Assembly (NCBI RefSeq): GCF_020921035.1
Contig: NC_063152.1
Coordinates: 28,953,903 to 29,017,902 of the forward strand
Reading direction: 5' to 3'
Length of the DNA stretch: 64,000 nucleotides
DNA from: Rhodamnia argentea
Taxonomy: Eukaryota; Streptophyta; Magnoliopsida; Myrtales; Myrtaceae
Part shown: one piece after another, positions 32,501 to 46,239 of the stretch
Position numbering within the stretch: position 1 is the first letter of the stretch
Layout: each line of letters starts with the position of its first letter
Made by a program: the position numbers and the translations under genes
The notes under the pieces: generated by a model
The model's database searches: none
Seen by the model: the letters and a program-made list of their open reading frames with translations, nothing else
What the model was told of the DNA's origin: nothing

Positions 32501-34383
32501 CCAAATAATGAGTGGACAAGCCCCTTTTCTAAATGGGCTCCTTTTATAACACTCTTTCTGAATAAGGAGCCACAGCTGCCACACTCCCAGTTGTTAGTTT
32601 GAGTATGTTTCTCTCTTGGTTGGTAGTTGAATCTACGCAACAATTTTTGCAGGACTCCCAACCGAAATCGGGAGGCAGACCAGACTCATTGGAAGGTATA
32701 GTGCTTGAAAACTGACTATACTGTTGCGCTATTTTAATCTGTGAGCATGGATATCAATGGAAGTTATGTGATATCTTTTATGCAGATGTATCTCAAAATG
32801 GCAATGCTGAACATGGTTCTCAAAATGGAGGATCAAATACTCCGCATGCAACGGTGAACCAATCAATGGCATTGGTGCCAATCGCTGCTGCTGGCCCAGC
32901 AGGTGTTCCTGGTCCCACTACAAATTTGAATATTGGAATGGATTACTGGGGTACTCCTGCTATCCCTGCAATTCGGGGGAAGGTTCCTTCTACTCCAGTT
33001 GCAGGAGGAATGGTCACTCCTGGGTCAAGAGATAGCGTTCAGTCTCAGATGTGGCTACAGGTTACCTCAAAGTTTTGATTAAGACTTGTAGCTTCCATTG
33101 TGTATTTGTGGCAATACATACTTAGCCTTTTCTTTTTCTATGGCATCAACAATTTAGCTTCAGTTCTAGACATTAGAAATGCATTCACAATGAATCCGGT
33201 CTTATTGTTCGATAGGGCGCAAGAAACTTGGACATAAGGTTTTAGCAGTTATGAGGGGCTCCCATTGCTTCCCGTAATGCTGATTGCATTTGCTTGCATG
33301 GGTGCTGATGCTTGCAGATTTGCATATTGGCACTTCTACTTTGTGTCAATTATTTTGGTGGAGTTGGTCCACATGGGGTTTTAAAAGCACGTTTTTTCTG
33401 TAGGGCATTAGTATGTAGCTGTAGAGATACTTTATAAAGGTAGCACATTTTAACTCAATGTGCTTCATTTTTTTTTCCTTAAAAAAAGTATCTGCACCTT
33501 TTATGTTGGTTTTAGGATGAAAGAGAACTTAAACGGCAGAGAAGGAAGCAGTCAAACCGAGAGTCTGCTCGGCGATCTCGGCTTCGGAAGCAGGTAATTG
33601 CAATGGTCTCAAAATCAATTCTTCTTGAGGTACATGCACTGATTACAGCAATGAAGTTTGTTCGATACATTTGCATTGAGCCAGGCTGAATGTGACGATC
33701 TTGCACACCGTGCTGATGCTTTAAAAGAGGAAAATGCCTCTCTAAGAGCTGAAGTGAGCCGCATCAGGAGTGACTACGAGCAGCTTCTTGCGGAGAATGC
33801 TTCTCTGAAGGTGATATGAAGGATGCTTCTCTTGTTTCTCTTCCTCTTCTATTGCCCATTATTACCTCCAGTAGCTTAGCCTCTCATTAACCCAACCTCG
33901 TTCTCTGGTTTATTAGGCGACCATTTAAGGTCTCCTTTACATAAGAAGCGGTTGCCACCAAATCAAACTGATTAGTGATCAATCATCCATGCAGCATAAC
34001 ATGGGGTAGACATTATTTGCCCTTTTAATTGGCAGTATATATGTTTTTTGTCTGGGACAAGCCTAGCTTATTGCACGCGCTAGTGCATGCACAACCACAG
34101 ACCAATGCGCGTGCGCCCATAAGACACATCACATGCGCGAATCCATGGACCCGCCCCCGGGGGGGGGAGATAGATTTATAGCCAGTTTTGACCCGTAAAC
34201 TCCCTGTTGAACTAGCAACACAGAACAGCATCTGATTTGACTCCTAAAATACTTTACGCGACACTTTTGCAGGAAAGGCTTGGGGAAGTTCCCGCGCATG
34301 AAGATTCAAGGTCTGAAGAAAGACAATTGAACGGTGAATCTCAGAAGACAGCAAAGGCTGAACATGGCCAGAGTGCTCACTAG
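29591..34383 (+). CDS. GBF1: G-box binding factor, bZIP transcription factor (GBF1 group)
   Basis: Twelve coding exons join in phase to 397 aa: 29591-29659, 29768-29824, 29915-29989, 31391-31480, 31565-31618, 31701-31864, 32257-32308, 32653-32695, 32786-33060, 33516-33593, 33685-33810 and 34273-34383. The N-terminal half is the proline-rich activation region of GBFs (residues ~30-115: [46 protein letters not shown]). The middle is Ser/Asn/Gly rich. The bZIP has a basic region [13 protein letters not shown] (~306-319) and a leucine zipper with L/I at about 325, 332, 339, 346, 353 and 360. GBFs bind CACGTG as homo- or heterodimers in the nucleus in light and ABA responses. A leader intron probably starts at the GT at 29098. 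The symbol names the closest group; orthology within GBF1-3 was not tested. Confidence 0.93.
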
Positions 34384-36615
34384 AGTTATCGGTTTCCCTG
34401 TCATTCTGGTTTCTGGAGTGTAACCTAACCAACTAGCAACAGAAAGTTCTCATTTTACGTAGTATGTAGTTCCACCGCTTATTGAAGCTGACCTTCATAG
34501 TTTTAGGATATGTTAATTGTCTTGCCTTAATTGTCTGTCAGCAAGCCTTATAGTTGAGGATGTAGGAATGGGGCTTGAGCACTGTGAAGTTTGCCTTCCA
34601 CCCTTATTTTTATTTGTTGAGAAGGGTAGCATTCACACTTATGTGTACCGAGTACTGTTGATTGATGTGTAATTCAGAGAATTTAATGAGCTTGAGCATG
34701 CTGTTGACGAACATAGAGTTCATCCATGTGCTACTCTTGTTATTCTCATTGCTTATTGGGCACTGCAATTCCATTTTGAGTTTTGCCGTGCAAAGATCCA
34801 AGCATCTACTGGCCTGATTGTGTATCAGATGTACATAGACATCTGACAATATTGGAGTGACAGATGATTAACATGCCCCTGCACAACTGGAAAACCGGAA
34901 TATTGGTTACCCGGGCTGTCTTTCAGAGAACTTTATTTCGTTGCTCAACGTGCATTGAAATGAACTGATCATATGGTCCTTGCCTTTCTGGTGTTCAGAA
35001 ATTCATGGATCCGGGTTTTGGAGCGTGGGGAGGGAAGCTTTTGGTGACAGTATTTTCTACAGGGGTGACAGTTAAAGAGTAGCCAAGATGAACCGTACAG
35101 ACGATCGGAAATCAGGAAAATTTAATGACATCGGAATCTTTTTTTTGATTGAATTACTGGGTGAGATTGAGAAGTGTCGAAGTCTAGTCAAGCGGTGGCA
35201 TTCTGATTCTTCGGTTGAAAAATCGACTTACGAATTCTCTTTATTTATTATCAATCGAATCGTTGTTCATGACTTATGATTCACATGCCACTTCACATTA
35301 ATGCCTGGACAAACAAGATCTGCAGACCATTCTTATCGAACGGCCGTTGCTCGTTGTCGCCAATTATTTGGCAAGCCCTACGGAAAGTTGCCTCGGATGA
35401 TACAGTTAACGGGGATGGAGCAAGAATGACCCCGAGCCACCATGGAAAGAACTAGATAAGGGAAGATTTGGCCTTCCGCTGGTGGAAAAAGGTGAAGGCT
35501 CTCAAGGCCAGCTTTCTTAATGTAGTCTTGAGTCATCCTTCTTGAGGTACTGTCAACCTTATTTGCCAGGAAATCGAAGTTTCAAGAGTATTGCCTTGGG
35601 AAATTTTTTTTTTTCTTCCTGAGGATCTAATCGATGCCTTAGTTTTATAATAAACAGCAAAATGAAGAATTTTGATAATGTTTGCAATTGGAGATACCAT
35701 TATTAGTGGGTTGATAAATAATGGCCAAGTGCCTTCTATTTTTTTTTTCTTCTTCAGAAATAATATTTCATTTCATTTACTTATTTGGGATACAAGAGAA
35801 AAATATGACAATTCAAGTGCAAACCAAACTACATTCCAGACATTTTCAAAACAAAACAACCTTCAAATAATAAGAGAAATCATCAAAACAATCTTATCGG
35901 TTACACGCTCAAAGAGCACATGTATGACTTCTTCATACCGTAATCGGCGTCCGATCACCGAATCCATCTTCGGTGATGAGCACACGCAGAGAACTCCATC
36001 TGTTGCTACGGCTTTGCCTTTCGACGGTGCGCGCCTAGATTCGGCGTCCCCAACACCATCACCAAGCAGAGTAAAAATGTTGAACGAGCTTAAATTTGAC
36101 ACCTTTGAGAGCGAAACCTTCACAGAGCGAAACCTTCACAGAGCTCCTTTGATCTCGTTGAAACCGGACTTGTTCATTAATGAAACTTGAAGAGAGTGAA
36201 ATAAGTCCCAAAAATATACGTGTAAAATTTTTTAAATCTAAACTAGATCGAAATAGAAATCTCTCAAAAATGAGAAGGATAGGTTAAATCGGAAGAGAAA
36301 AGCTCTCAAACGGAAAATAAAAAAGTAATTATACACAATATTCTTATTTCTTAGTGATTTTGTCTTTTGTGGCAAACTTACTAGTGTTGTGTTGCTCCTG
36401 AAAATAAATAAGAAAAGGTCTTTATTAAGGAAAAAGAAAGAGGAGAGGAAAATATCGAAAAATCGACGGAAGCAAAATGCTTCGACCACACTCTGTCCTT
36501 CTATTTTTTTTGGTCAAGGAGAACATCCTCCGACGACACATCTCTCTCTCTCTCTCTCTCTCTCTGCGCTCGCGCGTCCTTCGTCCCTCAGCGACCCGAG
36601 AATTTTCAGGGGAAA
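34384..36615. other. Intergenic between GBF and UV-B-induced genes
   Basis: The first few hundred bases are GBF 3' untranslated sequence. No gene was recognised after that. A 16-bp direct repeat, GAGCGAAACCTTCACA, lies near 36110-36140. A (CT)n tract at 36541-36564 precedes the next ATG and is probably in its leader. Confidence 0.4.
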
Positions 36616-39600
36616 ATGCAGATTTTGGGCGCGACGAACGAAGCTTTGATGAGCATTCCGTCGGCGTCGGGTGGAGGCCTCAAGTCCCCTTCCGAGTTCA
36701 GGCATTTCCACCCTTTCTCGGGTTCTAAGTTCTTCCTCTCTGGTGGTCTCGTCAAGGTATGTACTTTCTGCCCAGTGATGGTCGAGCGGGTTGAAGATGT
36801 TCTGATGGTGTCCCTTGGTTTGATAGTTTGCAAGAGTTGTGTGCACTTGATCCGAGTGAATTTCCCGTTTCTTTGCTCCTGCCATCGTGAGCGGTAGCTA
36901 AAATGGCGGTTTTCAAGCTGGCCCGATGGTGCGACCCGCCGTCAAGTTGGAGCTTCTGCGTGGACATAGTTCATGCTTCTATTGTGGCTCATCTTGGATG
37001 GTGTGATAAGTGGTAGCTTTTGGAGATAAGAGTCATAGCAGTGCCATGGGTAGGAAGAACTTCTTGTGACATTGGTTCTGTGTGGCGACGTCACAAACAC
37101 TAACCGGGTATTTAAACAAGTGGGGCATATTCAAGAACTGAACATGAGTTTGTCATTTCATGTGTGAGCAACTGTTAGCATAAACTCTTTGTACCCCTGG
37201 CGTCGTTCTTGATGATATGAATCCCGCATGTTGACACTCTGCTAGCTTCAAAGTGGAATATGGCGATACGGTGGAGAGAGTATGAGGCTTCGCGGTTGCC
37301 TTTAGTATTGTTAGACTGCAAGCGGGGTTTGCAATTGTATAGGACAATTATTATTTGTTGATACACTCCGTATGGGTCCCCTAGTGCTTTTCAGTAACAG
37401 GTTTGGGTTGGACTTTGGCTAAAGCGAATAATGGAACATGAGATGTCCATGTGGTTGCTTTGTTATGCTGACTGATGTTTTAGTAGTGGATGCATATGTT
37501 GCTTTTACTGAACACTGAAATCTCTAGCAAATGTATGCGTTCCTCACGAAGTGTTCTCTTTTCTAGAGATGCCGCTCTTTTGCTATCCAGACATTAGGGA
37601 ATGGGCGGGGAAAGTATCGAGCAAGAGGCTCAATGATTAGAGCCTCTGGGGATTTGAGTGACAACATAGTCCCGGTCACTCCTCTAACATTTGAGTCCCC
37701 AATCGGACAGCTTTTGGCACAAATACTCCAAAATCATCCACATTTACTTTTAGCAGCTGCTGACCAGCAGCTTGAGAACCTTCGAAGTGAAAGAGATGCT
37801 GAAAAAGAAAAGAATCCTGCATCAGGAGATCTACTCTACCAGTATGTGGTTCAGTCTTTGTGCCCATTCTCCTTTTACTTTGTAGTTTTCTTCACTTGAA
37901 TTTGTAGTTGTTTCATTTCATTCAGCTATTTCAAAACCATGAGGCCTGTAGCTTGAAATTTGGCTTTGCCATGGCTCTCTGACTTGGAAAGTGAAGTGGT
38001 TTGAATATTGTTGATCTGATACTTTCAAAACTTGCCACTAGGGAAGAATAAGGATACTGGTGTGGCCTTTGCAGAATCAATTCACGTCATTGTTGTCTTG
38101 TTTTATCTGATTATAGTTTGGTTTTGATAATAAGTAACTGCAGATCTCTGTTTGAAGATAGTTCAATGTTATAATTCACCAACTCGTTAATGTTGCTTGG
38201 TGCTGATCGTCTGGGAGACGAAGCAAAAAATTGAAAAGTAGCCCTGGCATGCTTAGTCATAGTGGCCCACATAAGCTTGTTTGATTTAGCTGCTGCGGTT
38301 TGATGGCCTCTTAATTTGAGTTAGCCACCTCCTTCTTTAGTTGATTGATCTTTCATAACTTTATGTTATCTTGAAATTTTACAAATAGTCTAGAATGTGC
38401 TTTTTGGTGCTTAACATGATGAATGTTTTCATTTATGCTAAGTTAGGGGTTTGATTATTAAGTGAAAGTGATGAGAGCGATGATAAAGCATTCCGTGTCA
38501 ATAATGATCTTTATATCTGATGCTGCACCCTGAAACATATTGACCCATTCGAACCTGCGGACCTGCTCCATAGTCAGTAAGACTGGTCACTCTTGTGGAA
38601 TTGATGGGGTTCAGTTTTTTGGTACTTTAGAGAGCATATTTAAGCTGTTATTACTAATGCGCTTGGGCGCATTGCATTGTGGCACATTGACTTGTGAGTC
38701 TGATCCAGAATGGACAAAATTGAGCTGATACCAAAACTGGTGGCGGACATATATGAAAACTCCATGGATTTTTGTCAGATTTTTATAAAGAATTGAAAGG
38801 CCAAGACCTTAGTTACTTCACTTGTGGGCTTTCTTTTTTTTACCCTGTTTCACATGTTTTTTCTTCCTCATTTACTTTCAGATTAAAATATGGTTTTCCT
38901 GGTTCTCTTATAGCTTTAGTTTTTCGAGTTTATCAGGGTATGAGAACCATTCATGTTGGGTTGGATTGGATTCTTTTCAACCCTTGTCCACACAAACTGT
39001 GGCTTTGCTTCTTTATGCATCTTGTGTTTGTACACTTCAAGCCTTCGTCATCTTATTGGCCTTTGCATGAGGGAGAGTGTTGAGATGTAAACTATAATCC
39101 GCTTGATCTTGAACTATTAAACCATTCGCACTCAAATTTAAGTTTTGATGATCTAGCTTTTGGCATATCTTTCTTCAAGTGGAGCCTAACATAATGAAAT
39201 GGTGGTCATTTAAATACTGGGCGTTCCTTTTTTGCTCGGTTGGTTTGAAAGATAATAATGCCAATGCAATTTTCATTCCTGACTTTTCAATCCAACAGTT
39301 TTTGCTGGATGATCTGTCTGATGTGACCCCTCCTTTCTTGCACAGGAGAATTGCTGAGGTCAAGGAGAAGGAGAGGCGCAAAACACTGGAAGAGATAATA
39401 TACTGCTTGATTGTGCAGAGATTTGTGGAAAATGACATCTCAATGATCCCGAAGATTACGGCAACGTCAGATCCCGTCGGTCGTGTGGATTTTTGGCCTA
39501 ACCAAGAAGAGAAGCTCGAGTCCATCCATTCTCCCGAAGCTTTTGAAATGATACAGAGCCACTTGTCCCTTGTGGTTGGAGACCGAGTAGTGGGACCTCT

Positions 39601-40165
39601 GGATAACATTGTACAGAGTAGCAAAATCAAACTTGGAAAACTGTATGCCGCTTCTATAATGTACGGGTATTTCCTTAGAAGAGTGGACGAGCGATTTCAA
39701 CTTGAAAGGACCATGAACACTCTTCCTGAGGGATATACTGAGAAACGGGTGAGGTCGGAGGGTCCGATACCGACGAGCCCATTTTGGGATCCAGATTCTT
39801 TGATCAGAATTCCACCTGATGATGGCAGCGATGGTGATGGAGGCGGTTTCATGGACTCAGAAGGAGGCAAATCATATAGGCTCCGGTCGTACGTGATGTA
39901 CTTGGATCCGGAAACTCTTCAGCGATATGCGACCATAAGATCCAAGGAGTCTATTTCCTTAATAGAGAAGCAGACTCAAGCATTGTTTGGAAGGCCTGAT
40001 GTAAGTGTCGCGGAGGATGGTTCCATTGACACGTCGAGTGACCAAGTCATCTCCGTCACGTTCTCTGGGTTGACGATGCTGATTTTGGAGGCAGTAGCAT
40101 TTGGATCGTTCCTGTGGGACATGGAAAACTATGTCGAGTCCAAGTACCAATTCGTGAAAAGCTAG
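36616..40165 (+). CDS. UV-B-induced chloroplast protein, DUF760 (At3g17800-like)
   Basis: Three exons give 411 aa: 36616-36756, 37567-37841 and 39346-40165. The phases agree (47 codons; 91 codons plus CA; G plus the rest). The first ~55 residues are Ser/Gly rich with few acids and look like a plastid transit peptide. The mature part has the DUF760 signature: SPIGQLLAQILQNHPHLLLA, IAEVKEKERRKTLEEIIYCL, then KLGKLYAASIMYGYFLRRVD. The C-terminal segment contains RSYVMYLDPETLQRYATIRS and a hydrophobic stretch LTMLILEAVAFGSFLW. The Arabidopsis relative is annotated as UV-B induced and chloroplastic; its biochemical role is unknown. The reading frame before exon 3 is also open from 39179, so intron retention would add in-frame residues. 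Confidence 0.9.
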
Positions 40166-40950
40166 AGACAACAAATTTTTTTTGGAAAGAGCAGACGTTC
40201 TTCGAAGCTGTACAAAAGGCCATTACTCTCATGTTTCTCCTAGTGTAGTCTATCTTAGGCTGTTCATAGTGTATCAGATCACAAACACTCTGCTCGTATT
40301 GATTTACAGACCCGGTACACGATTTCGAACGCGGGATCCTTACACACTAAAGCAAGGCGATATGTCGCAGACTGCATTGATCGACGCGGGCCTAAATCGA
40401 TCTGTCTAGTGCTAATTCAGGAGCATATCTCGTGTGAAAAATCCCCTGTTTTCTCCATTGCCATGTCACTGTGGATCAGTTGATCCTATTCTTACCATGT
40501 ACAGTCACATCTCTCATTCATGTATCGAGTGCCGGGCAAACCTTCCTACTCAAAATGTTGCGGTAGCCCGTTGGCTATTCTGGTTTCTCCTTAATTTGTC
40601 TCAGTCCCAAGTAACTTGGCAAGCCGGTTAATTACGGCGTGGCGTCAAATACGTCGCCGTAATTGGAGGACGCGGCCCATACTTTTTCATTCGTTTCCTC
40701 TAATGCCCCTGTGTCCACTTCGATATTACTAAACCAGCCCCTCTCAAGCGCCTCACTTGTTTTTTTTCCCCCTTGGGCTTCCATATGTGGACAATGCCCA
40801 CCTACTGCCAGCCGATTTACCAAATTCTTGATCATCATTGAACCAAACCCGATTATTATTATCATGAAAAACCTGGGCTAACTTTGTTCTGGCGAACCCA
40901 TCTGGTTTGATGTCATAGTCAACTCTAGAGAGTGAGCCGGTTGGTCTCTC
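40166..40950. other. Intergenic, 3' flank of the DUF760 gene
   Basis: No coding sequence or known repeat was recognised; the first part is probably 3' untranslated. Confidence 0.35.
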
Positions 40951-41160
40951 GCTCCGTTCGTTTCGCAAAAATTGAATGGTTTGACAAATGTTTTCCTAAA
41001 AATGATCGCTTGCAAAAATAAATGAACGAAGAATATTTTCATTGCCGGTAAAGAACTCCGAAGTGAACTACTGTTGATAACGAAATTTTTTTGTATTGAT
41101 TTATTATTACGAGCAATGCAAGCGATCATTTTTTGAAAATTATTTTAGAAATCATTTCAA
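40951..41160. mobile_element. Small foldback MITE
   Basis: CCTAAAAATGATCGCTTGCA (near 40995) and TGCAAGCGATCATTTTTTG (near 41117) are inverted copies around about 100 bp. The outer left edge CTCCGTTCGTTTCGC resembles a common plant MITE terminus. The exact ends and target duplication are not certain. Confidence 0.55.
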
Positions 41161-42629
41161 GGCTTCATCGGGGTTCATCTTCATCGTTGTTTGGAGTGCT
41201 TGAAAGTTTAGCATTGCTCCCTCTTATCTCAGTGCATTCACAATGATGAGTTCTTGGCCATACCATGCATAATAATTCACTCATTGACTTCCTCCTTTGG
41301 TTGCTCACATGGTTATCGACGATCCATGATGTTGTGACATCATGAAATTGACCCTGAAAACTGCACATCATGGGAGGCCCTCCCCTTTCGACATATTTAT
41401 ACATTAGCTTTATGCTTTGTTTATTTACCTCGAAGCTTTTTTGTGGGAGGAGTTACCTAATTATGAGTCATCGAGTTCGATGGTGATTGGTGACATCTAG
41501 CCACTATTGAGATGGTCTTGCTTTATTATTAATCATGTTTAGGAACATTTTTAACACCACAATGATGGGGGCTTCGGTTGGGACCTCACCCTCACAAAAA
41601 ATAATTATTAATTAAGTTTATCTTCCTTCCCGTTTGGTGTGAAATGAAGGAAGAAATTCTAGACCTTCCCATGCTGGAGTTAGGTGAAACTAATCCCTCA
41701 ATTCGTATCAAATCGAACAAAAATCCAATTGGGTGGAGGAGAAATTGATTCTAGGAAGCCCGGAAGCCACTCTAATTACAATATAATACAGGATTGAAAT
41801 TGTCTAGGGTTCGCATAAGGACAAAAGCCAAGTGGAGTTCTAAATTTGTGCTTTGTTGTGGTCCTCTAGTGAGCTTCATTACGTGTAAGAAGAGAAAGAT
41901 CCAAATCCGAACTGACTGTGCTCATCTTAGACGAAGAAAGGCATTAATTGAATTGATGGGGTCTTACGTATGTAACCACTCTTCATTGTCTAATCTGGCC
42001 GGACCAAGGCCGCAACGCCTATCCTCGCTTGAATTATTCAAACTAAGGCGAGTATTTGTCCGAATGGATTACTTGTACATTGTTTTTAAAAGAAAATTTG
42101 GTGTGAGGTTGAGATGGCGGATTTGTATCGTCTTTTGGAAAGTTCTCATTAGAACATAATAGCAACAGATCGATACACCGCGAACGTGCAAGAATTAATT
42201 TGAACATGACATTTACACGACCTAAATTTCATTTAATTACTAACCTTTTTTCTCAGACTAAATGACGTGCCGAAACACCAATCACTTGTACCCTATTGCC
42301 CCAATCAATGGGACGATACTCTTAAATCTTGGCCATCCTAACTCTTTGTCATTCTTATCTATGTCTCTAATATATATATCTTACTTGAATATGATATTTG
42401 ATTAGAAGAAACATATATCAGTAATGTTATCTTTAGGATATATAGAGAGAGAATCAATAATGTATGTACCAACAATAGCAGTTGCTAATAAATATTCACA
42501 ATCATGAAAAACCATGGACCCCCAGAAAGAAAGAAACCCTAGATACACAGTGGCAAATCCTTGATTTGTTCCTCGTAACGAGGTCATTGTCGTCCATGCA
42601 GCTCAATCCATGGCAGCCAAATAAGCCAA

Positions 42630-42669
<40 letters not shown>

Positions 42670-42802
42670 TCCAAAAATATTTGTAAAGACGTGGTTGGTT
42701 GGTAATGCTATTTATGCAAACTGATCACGGCAGGAAGAAAAAGCAAGAAAGGATAGAAGCGTAGGAGAGAGAGAAAAAGAAACGAACACAAAAAGTAATT
42801 TC
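41161..42802. other. Upstream region of XTH30-like gene
   Basis: No gene was recognised. The part next to 42802 should hold the promoter and leader of the XTH gene, including a (CT)n run. Confidence 0.35.
42635..42666. repeat. (CT)n microsatellite
   Basis: About 16 CT units lie about 140 bp before the XTH start codon. Such tracts are frequent in plant core promoters and leaders. Confidence 0.9.
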
Positions 42803-45580
42803 ATGGATCCTTTGCGTCGCCTAATCTCTGTCTTGTTTCCGACTTCATCTTCATCTTCATCATCCTCCTTGATTCTTCTCCTCTCGCTCCTCTTCTGCGC
42901 CGCCTCCGCCACCGCTGCGGACTTCGACATCGAACCCATCACCTTCGACGAGGCCTACTCTCCTCTCTTCGGCGACGCCAACCTCATCCGCTCCGACGAT
43001 GACAGGAGCGTCCGCCTCCTCCTCGACCGCTACTCCGGTTCGCCTCGCCCATCCACGCATCTCTACATCTACGTACCCCGCACACACACACAGATGTTGA
43101 TCGAAAGAGCGATCTTTGTTGTTTGCAGGGTCGGGTTTCATCTCCTCCAATCTCTACAAGTATGGCTTCTTCACCGCGAAGATTAAGCTGCCATCGGATT
43201 ACACGGCCGGCATAGTCGTCGCGTTCTATGTAAGTAAAAAGTAATAAGTGGATTTCGTTTCATCGATTGCAGAATGTGTTTCCCATTTCCGACACGCTCA
43301 CAAAGTGGCTGGGAAAAATTATAGAGGTTGGATGTGCATGGTTTTAGTTGGATGTCATTACACGTGAAGAATTGATTCCAAGCTTCGTGGGGTCGTCATG
43401 CATGAAAACGAAGCGTCGTCCTTAGCAGAATTCTAGGAATTGGTAAGCTTGTTCGATCTCGAGAGAGAGAGAGCACACTCAGAATTAAATTGAAAAGCGA
43501 ACCATTAAATTGATCGACCGAATAATAGGATTTGACTTGGGAGCGATGCCAATCAATCCAAATGATATAAATGGAAACAAAGACCTAGTTTATGTCGTTG
43601 TCGGGATAGAAATGATAAGTGACGATAGTCGAAAATGATAGGGATGTGGTAAATATTAGCACGGTCGACACCGCTTTGCGATTCTAGTCCATTTCATGAT
43701 TGGTGTAGTGTTTTCGGCTAAACAAATTCAGAGAAACCCTTAGACACGGGAAGAAACATACGCAGAAATAAAAACAATTCTCGAAACGAATGGTACAAAA
43801 TAGGAACAAGAGGGTACAATCACTTGTCATACACGACATATATAGAGATATAGAACCTAAGATTTTCCATGTGGGTCGGGGCTATTTGATTTGATCAAAA
43901 GTTGAGCCAAAAAAAAAAAAATGGGTTGCAGACATCGAACGGCGACGTGTTCGAGAAGACCCACGACGAGCTGGACATAGAGTTCCTGGGGAACATAAGG
44001 GGGAAGAAGTGGAGGTTCCAGACCAACTTGTACGGGAACGGGAGCACGAGCCGAGGGAGGGAAGAGCGGTACACTCTCTGGTTCGATCCCACCAGGACGT
44101 TCCATCGCTACAGCATCCTTTGGACCGCCAACAACATCATGTGAGCCCCCTGCTTTCTTTTTTTGCCTCATCCTCTGTTGTCTTCGTTGGCCAAAATTTT
44201 TTGGTCCCATGTCTCTCAACGCCATAGCGAATTGGCACGTCCCCGCCTCGATCCGATGTCGGGTCATCGGGTCGAGCTTCCAATTACTAAGCCGTTCTCG
44301 TCGAGTGACCGTGAGAGATCGATCGAATATTGACTAGAACAATTCTAATTTCACATCTTTCTTAAGAAAAACAAAACACTAGGCATTATGTTTAATCCCT
44401 TTTTTTTGTGGCCGATTTTTTTAGGGTTAAGAAGCGAAAAAAACATTTGAAAGGGACTAGCCGGTTGGAGATATATGGCAAAGATTATACTTGTTGACTT
44501 GGTCGTTTTAGTTCTAGAGTTGGAATTGGTCTTAGGTATACCGAGTGGATGCATTCAAACATGTCCGAGCAATTTCAATTTAGTGGGATATACCTGTTTT
44601 ACATACAAACCATTTTAATTTAGTAATCCGTATGAGTCAATTGAATGTACCGTAATTCTAGCTTTCTCATCATTAATGTCTCGTATAATTTGATCGATTT
44701 GGTTTCAAAGAGCAATTTTCTATTCGGAAAGTTCGGCCCCACATCGGTTCTTGTCTTGCCTTAAGAACGAAGCATTCTACAGTTTGACCGTTGTTTTACA
44801 CTCCTAGGAAATTGGAAAAAGAGAATTTTCCTTTGTCTGTCCCGTGTAAGAATGCGAGAATCGTTGCTTGAATTCTGCCCTCTATCGCGCGCATCTTTCT
44901 TCAAAATTCTGCGATCTTCAATGAATGGCGAAAGACACTTAGAAAAATTTCTATCTCTAGACAAAGCCAAACTTTGACTTTAGGACCTTTCATTTCTATC
45001 TCTAGACACGATGTTTGACCATCTCTACGCATGATATGTTTTTGCCTACAGATTTTACGTGGATGAAGTCCCCATCCGAGAAATAATTCGGAACGACGCC
45101 ATGGGCGGCGACTATCCGGCAAAACCGATGGCCCTGTACGCCACCATCTGGGACGCCTCCGACTGGGCCACCTCCGGCGGCCGCTACAAGGTCAACTACA
45201 AGTACGCCCCCTTTGTTACCGAGTTCAAGGACCTCTTCCTCCAGGGCTGCCCTGTCAACCCCCTCGATCAATACCCATCCGACCACTGCTACGACAAGCT
45301 CGCCCTCCTCGACGCCCAGGACTTCTCCACTGTCACTGCTGCGCGGCGCATGGCCATGCGGCAGTTCCGGCAGAACTACATGTACTACTCCTACTGCTAT
45401 GACACTGTTCGATACCCGATTCCCCCGCCTGAGTGCGTGATCCTCCCGTCGGAGAAGGAGCGGTTCAAGGACACCGGGCGGCTCAAGTTCGGTGGCAGCC
45501 ACAAGAGGCGGTCGCGGCGGACCCGGTGGAGGGGGCAGATCCCGGCGGTGTCAGAGTCGGAGGATCAGTCGATGATGTAG
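42803..45580 (+). CDS. XTH30: Xyloglucan endotransglucosylase/hydrolase (XTH30-like, group III)
   Basis: Four exons join in phase to 357 aa: 42803-43037, 43129-43229, 43932-44140 and 45052-45580. Residues 1-39 form a signal peptide with a Ser run and a Leu-rich core ending ASATAA, so the enzyme is secreted to the wall. The GH16 active site reads HDELDIEFLG, with Glu125 as nucleophile and Glu129 as acid/base. An N-glycosylation site, NGST, follows at the position usual for XTHs. The conserved blocks KPMALYATIWDASDWATSGG and YYSYCYDTVRYP and the Arg/Lys-rich tail after FKDTGRLKFGG point to the XTH30 branch. XTHs cut xyloglucan and rejoin or hydrolyse it, loosening or remodelling the primary wall. 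Length suits the branch (about 340 aa). It faces the CSLD gene, 659 bp between stops. Confidence 0.95.
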
Positions 45581-46239
45581 TTTGACTATTAGCTGTAATT
45601 ACACGTGCCTAGACTTTTTATCTGATTCTATTTCTTGCCCTTCTATTGGGGTTGGTCGAGATTTTCGCCTCTCTCATTTTTGTGGCTACAAGCAGATAAT
45701 ACGAGGGGGGATTTTCAAATGGTCTGAACGATCAAATTGAATGTCCGAGGATTTACTCGATGTTTATTATGTAGATAGTTTATTGGAGTCGTAGAATCTT
45801 GTAAGAGAAATTATGATTCTTGTTCGAGTAAATGAAGTAAGGATTTGAATTCCACATCGAATGAGTTGACTTTGACATTCGGAAGATCTTAACCAAGTTT
45901 CTTGATAAAGAAGTCAACACTCTCAAGAAAGATCTCAGTTATTCTTTCTAAATCGATGTACAAGAAGCTGAAGTATGTATCACTGGTATACCAGCCTGTG
46001 CACGAAAAAACAGAGGCCTATTTTGGTAATCTGAAGACGCTGTGGAGTCCATATAGCTTTGTAATGAAAGAATGCAAGAATGAATGCTAGAAGTCAAACG
46101 AGGAAAACTATAAACCGCTCTACATCTGAAGAAGAAACAATGATGTTTACATGCCAAGTTGTGCCGTCTTGTATCTTCGGTTTGGGTCGTCCTGCTTGCA
46201 CCGTCAGTTTTATTGGCCGAAGCTTCGCGAGCGGTGATG
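45581..46239. other. Shared 3' region of convergent XTH and CSLD genes
   Basis: This stretch separates the two stop codons and must hold both 3' untranslated regions and polyadenylation signals. If either transcript is longer than about 330 nt past its stop they overlap as antisense. No further coding sequence was seen. Confidence 0.5.

Noticed and set aside
35863..36190. Overlapping open frames on both strands upstream of the DUF760 gene
   Set aside because: Neither strand shows a known domain or a splice-consistent extension.
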